From positions 1 to 33,162 of the forward strand of contig JAITGK010000127.1 in NCBI GenBank assembly GCA_031280635.1: a DNA stretch of 33,162 bases. The letters run 5' to 3'. The position numbers were made by a program, and so were the translations under genes. The stretch comes from Synergistaceae bacterium (GTDB lineage: Bacteria; Synergistota; Synergistia; Synergistales; Aminobacteriaceae). The notes below the pieces were generated by a model. It was not told the origin of the DNA. It did not search any database and worked only from the letters and a program-made list of their open reading frames with translations. This document shows positions 30,545 through 33,162 of this stretch, one piece after another; positions within the stretch are counted from its first letter, which is position 1, and the number at the start of each line of letters is the position of its first letter.

Positions 30545-32263
30545 TTACATTCTCTCCGGCGCGGAGACGCCCAGAAGGGCGAGACAACGGGCGAGCGCCA
30601 CCCGCGCGGCCTCTATCAGCAACAGGCGGCCCGCCTCGATGGGCGCGGCCTCTCCAAGAATCCGGTTCGTGTTATAGAAGGCATGGAAGCATCCCGCCAG
30701 GTTGGAGGCGTAGACGGTAATGGCGTGAGGCGCTAGGTCACGAGAAGCGCTTTCCATCTCCCCTGGAAACACGGCAAGGCAATCAGCCAGTTCTCGCGCC
30801 TCCCCGTTATCGAACACCTCTGGCGGGACGTCGAAAATGGCGCTCAAGTTTCCCCCACGTTCCCGCAGCTCTCGCATAACGCCGCATATACGGGCATGGG
30901 CGTACTGGACGTAGTATACGGGGTTGTCGCTATTTTGTCGTTTAGCAAGCTCCAGGTCAAAGTCCAGCGAGCTGTCGCTACGCCGCGTTAGGAAGAAGTA
31001 GCGCGTGGCGTCTACGCCCACTTCGTTCAGCACATCGCGCAGGGGAACGAACTGCCCCGACCGAGTGGACATGGGAACCTGAACGCCGTCCCGCACCAGA
31101 TTCACGAACTGAATCAGCAAAACGTCCAAGTCCTCTGGCTTCCTGCCGACGGCCTCAACTCCGGCTTTCATCCGGGGAATGTAGCCGTGGTGATCCGCTC
31201 CCCAGATATCGATGACCCGGTCAAAGCCCCGATCGAATTTTTCCTTATGATAGGCGATGTCCGAGGCAAAGTACGTGGGAGCGCCGTTGTTGCGGATCAG
31301 CACCCGGTCTTGATCATCCACAAAGTCTGAGGCCTTGAACCACACCGCCCCGTCGGCCTCGAAGGCGTAGTCGCGCCTCTTCAGCTGTTCCATCGCCTTG
31401 GAGACCAGGTTGCGCTCGTAGAGGCTGCTCTCGGAAAACCAAACGTCGAACTTCACACCAAAGTCCTCCAAGTCACGCTGGATGCCCTCCAAGATCACCT
31501 CGCCCGCGAAACGCTTGAACCAGGGCAGGCTTTCTCCCAATGGCAAAGACAGAAAGCGCCCTCCTTCGCGCTCTATCGCGTCTTCAGCCAGGTCGTAGAT
31601 GTAATCCCCTTTGTACCCGTTCTCCGGGAACGGCGCCTGATCCTGCCGACCCTGGAGCTCGAAGTAGCGAGCCTGAGTGGAGCGGCCTAGTATCTCCATT
31701 TGGAGCCCCGCGTCGTTGACGTAGTACTCCCGCTCTGCCTTCCATCCGGTGAAGGACAGGAGGTTCGCCAGGACGTCGCCCACCGCCGCGCCCCGCCCGT
31801 GGCCGATGTGGAGGGGGCCGGTGGGGTTGGCGCTGACGAACTCCACCTGCGCCCTGCGCCCCGCCCCGGCGTTCGAGGAGCCGTAGGACTCCCCAGCGTT
31901 CAGAACGTCGCGAACGACGCTCTGGAACCATTTTTTTGACAGGAAAAAGTTGATGAAGCCAGGCCCCGCAACCTCGATTTTGTCCACGAGACCGTTCGCC
32001 TCAGCCGCTTGGGTCAGAGCGGCCGCGACCTCCGCCGCCAATTCTTTGGGAGACACGCTCATGAACTTGGCGAGTTGCATGGCCGCGCTGGTGGAGCGAT
32101 CTCCCTGTCCTTCCCGCTTGGGGCGCTCGATCTCCGCGAAGAAGTCCTCAGGCAAGGTTTTTCCTCTCGTCGCGGCAATGTCCCCTAATGCGTTCCCCAC
32201 AAGGACCTTCAGGTAGTTTTCGATGGAGCCAGTAACATTTTGAAGCAAGCGAACCCCCTCCAT
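30545..32263 (-). CDS. argS: Arginine--tRNA ligase
   Basis: A 572-residue class I aminoacyl-tRNA synthetase. Features: N-terminal Add1 domain for tRNA elbow contact, SANPTGPLHIGHGRGAAVGD with the HIGH motif, YYVNDAGLQ, WGADHHGYIPRMKA, MSTRSGQ in place of the KMSKS loop (usual for ArgS), and the anticodon-binding DALR domain with VQYAHARICGVMRE. I chose ATG 32263 (MEGVRLLQNV) because this is where the family similarity begins. A strong AAGGAG lies 24 nt upstream and instead fits an out-of-frame ATG at 32280. An in-frame ATG at 32347 has no ribosome-binding site. Confidence 0.93.
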   Translation of the reverse strand: MEGVRLLQNVTGSIENYLKVLVGNALGDIAATRGKTLPEDFFAEIERPKREGQGDRSTSAAMQLAKFMSVSPKELAAEVAAALTQAAEANGLVDKIEVAGPGFINFFLSKKWFQSVVRDVLNAGESYGSSNAGAGRRAQVEFVSANPTGPLHIGHGRGAAVGDVLANLLSFTGWKAEREYYVNDAGLQMEILGRSTQARYFELQGRQDQAPFPENGYKGDYIYDLAEDAIEREGGRFLSLPLGESLPWFKRFAGEVILEGIQRDLEDFGVKFDVWFSESSLYERNLVSKAMEQLKRRDYAFEADGAVWFKASDFVDDQDRVLIRNNGAPTYFASDIAYHKEKFDRGFDRVIDIWGADHHGYIPRMKAGVEAVGRKPEDLDVLLIQFVNLVRDGVQVPMSTRSGQFVPLRDVLNEVGVDATRYFFLTRRSDSSLDFDLELAKRQNSDNPVYYVQYAHARICGVMRELRERGGNLSAIFDVPPEVFDNGEARELADCLAVFPGEMESASRDLAPHAITVYASNLAGCFHAFYNTNRILGEAAPIEAGRLLLIEAARVALARCLALLGVSAPERM

Positions 32264-32280
32264 ATTCCGCAAACTTCCAT
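32209..32280 (-). CDS. Possible 23-codon upstream frame overlapping the argS start
   Basis: ATG 32280 stands 7 nt after AAGGAG and opens MEVCGIWRGFACFKMLLAPS plus three residues, ending at 32209 inside argS in another frame. Good ribosome-binding context but no conserved product recognised. The same place also reads as a -10 box (TATACT, 32287-32282), in which case transcription would begin inside this frame and it would not be translated. Confidence 0.25.
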   Translation of the reverse strand: MEVCGIWRGFACFKMLLAPSKTT

Positions 32281-32347
32281 AAGTATACTCCTTATTAACG
32301 AATGGTATTGCTTCTGGATTCATCACCAGAAGCGCCAGGTTACTCAT

Positions 32348-32531
32348 GGAGCGAACGTGAAAGCGTGTGTGAACATCACAGGGAATTCCTATACTTTCAC
32401 CCCATCGATGATTTAATAATTTAACGCGTTTTCCATAGCAGTGGATCGTGTTAGAATTGAAAACACTTCACCTAAGTGGGTATACCTCCAACAGAGTGTG
32501 AAAGATGGGGCTTATGAGGAGAGACGTATAA
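32348..32531. other. Divergent intergenic region between argS and the ATPase gene
   Basis: About 184 bp, AT-richer than its surroundings. On the plus strand TTGAAA (32457-32462) and TATACC (32481-32486), 18 bp apart, form a plausible promoter for the ATPase. CACTT-cacct-AAGTG in the spacer is an inverted repeat. TGAAAG and CTTTCA form a further loose inverted pair near 32360-32400. Confidence 0.4.
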
Positions 32532-33162
32532 ATGACCATTCACAAGATAGAGAAGTTCTTCAACACAGCGGGGCCAGGCAAAGAAGGTCTGAATTATATG
32601 TTGGATCCATTGCGCCGTATCAATTACGACGAGATAGCTACTTTAATTGACCAACAGCGTTATTTCGTGTTGCACGCGCCGCGGCAGACGGGAAAGACAA
32701 CGTCTTTGCTGGCAATGGCGGATAAAATCAACGGCGAGGGCAGGTATTATTGCGTGTATGTCAACGTCGAAACGGCTCAGACGGCCCGCAATGATGTCGC
32801 GAGAGGCATGAATACAATCCTTTCGCGTCTAGAAAATGCCATAAAACGTTTTTTGGATAGGTCCATTTCCGATGTGAAATCTATTCGTGAAAAAAACAGT
32901 GGAGATTCCTTACTTATAGATGCTTTGGAACGTTTTTGCGGAGACCTAGACAAGTCTCTGGTGTTGTTTATAGACGAGATAGACGCGCTTGTCGGCGACA
33001 CGTTGGTATCGGTACTGCGCCAGCTTCGCGACGCTTACGTGGTCAGGCCGCGGTTTGCCCCAATCTCCGTCATCCTCTGCGGCGTGCGCGACATAAGAGA
33101 CTACCGCATCCACCGCTCAGACGGAGAAATCATCACCGGGGGAAGCTGTTTTAACGTCACCG
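32532..33162 (+). CDS. AAA-type ATPase of the AAA_35-like group, N-terminal part (cut by window edge)
   Basis: 210 residues are visible. The start MTIHKIEKFFNTAGPGKEGL then LDPLRRINYDEIATLIDQQR and YFVLHAPRQTGKTTSLL is the usual opening of a large group of ATP-binding proteins in which the N-terminal ATPase may be joined to a nuclease-like C-terminus. Walker A is APRQTGKT (49-56); Walker B is LVLFIDEI (143-150), with DAL following. The ATG at 32532 has GAGGAG 10 nt upstream. Base composition is lower in GC than the neighbouring housekeeping genes, and such genes are commonly multi-copy and accessory. Function unknown; the C-terminal domain is outside the window. Confidence 0.8.
   Translation, partial: MTIHKIEKFFNTAGPGKEGLNYMLDPLRRINYDEIATLIDQQRYFVLHAPRQTGKTTSLLAMADKINGEGRYYCVYVNVETAQTARNDVARGMNTILSRLENAIKRFLDRSISDVKSIREKNSGDSLLIDALERFCGDLDKSLVLFIDEIDALVGDTLVSVLRQLRDAYVVRPRFAPISVILCGVRDIRDYRIHRSDGEIITGGSCFNVT

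Overview
The window comes from a GC-rich bacterial chromosome that I place in the Synergistota (Synergistetes). Two sequence signs support this. The cut gene at the left edge starts like the SLH-domain porins that dominate the outer membrane of this phylum (signal peptide, then NPFMDVPMNHWAYDA). The protein at 10541-11398 ends in a Synerg-CTERM-like tail (Gly-rich stretch, Cys, hydrophobic segment, RRKK). The gene content fits an anaerobic amino-acid/peptide fermenter: glutamate dehydrogenase, acetate kinase, a sodium:amino-acid symporter, an AbgT transporter, an M20 amidohydrolase, a lone peptide-type binding protein, and ferredoxin-rich proteins. A gut habitat is plausible but not shown.

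Layout. 1-7.6 kb (all minus strand): SLH porin start with a long repeat-bearing leader; abgT; alsT-abgB operon; glnA-rpiR operon. 7.6-11.9 kb is an accessory zone: three related small secreted proteins with very charged or Pro-rich bodies, a secreted Synerg-CTERM protein, and many intergenic repeats and mobile-element remnants (a roughly 90-bp interspersed element in several copies, a second hairpin element, a 326-bp element with 30-bp inverted ends, an apparent group II intron stub and IS-like ends). 11.8-17.5 kb: CIRCE-controlled heat-shock operon hrcA-grpE-dnaK-dnaJ plus a second DnaJ-like protein. 17.5-22.5 kb: rpmF, yceD and ackA (minus), tmcAL (plus), pgm (minus). 22.7-26.6 kb (plus): gdhA, an ABC solute-binding protein and a URO-D-family protein. 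26.7-30.1 kb (minus): a probable operon of a DUF362 protein with a Tat signal, a NapH-NapG-like fused polyferredoxin with an internal twin-arginine motif, tatA and tatC. 30.2-32.3 kb (minus): argS and a DivIC/FtsB-like protein. The right edge is the start of an AAA-type ATPase (plus).

The two most unusual parts are the secreted charged-helix family, whose duplication can be followed base by base with mobile repeats inserted in one copy, and the operon that pairs the Tat translocase with two proteins carrying twin-arginine motifs, one of them inside a fusion. No rRNA, tRNA or CRISPR array was recognised.
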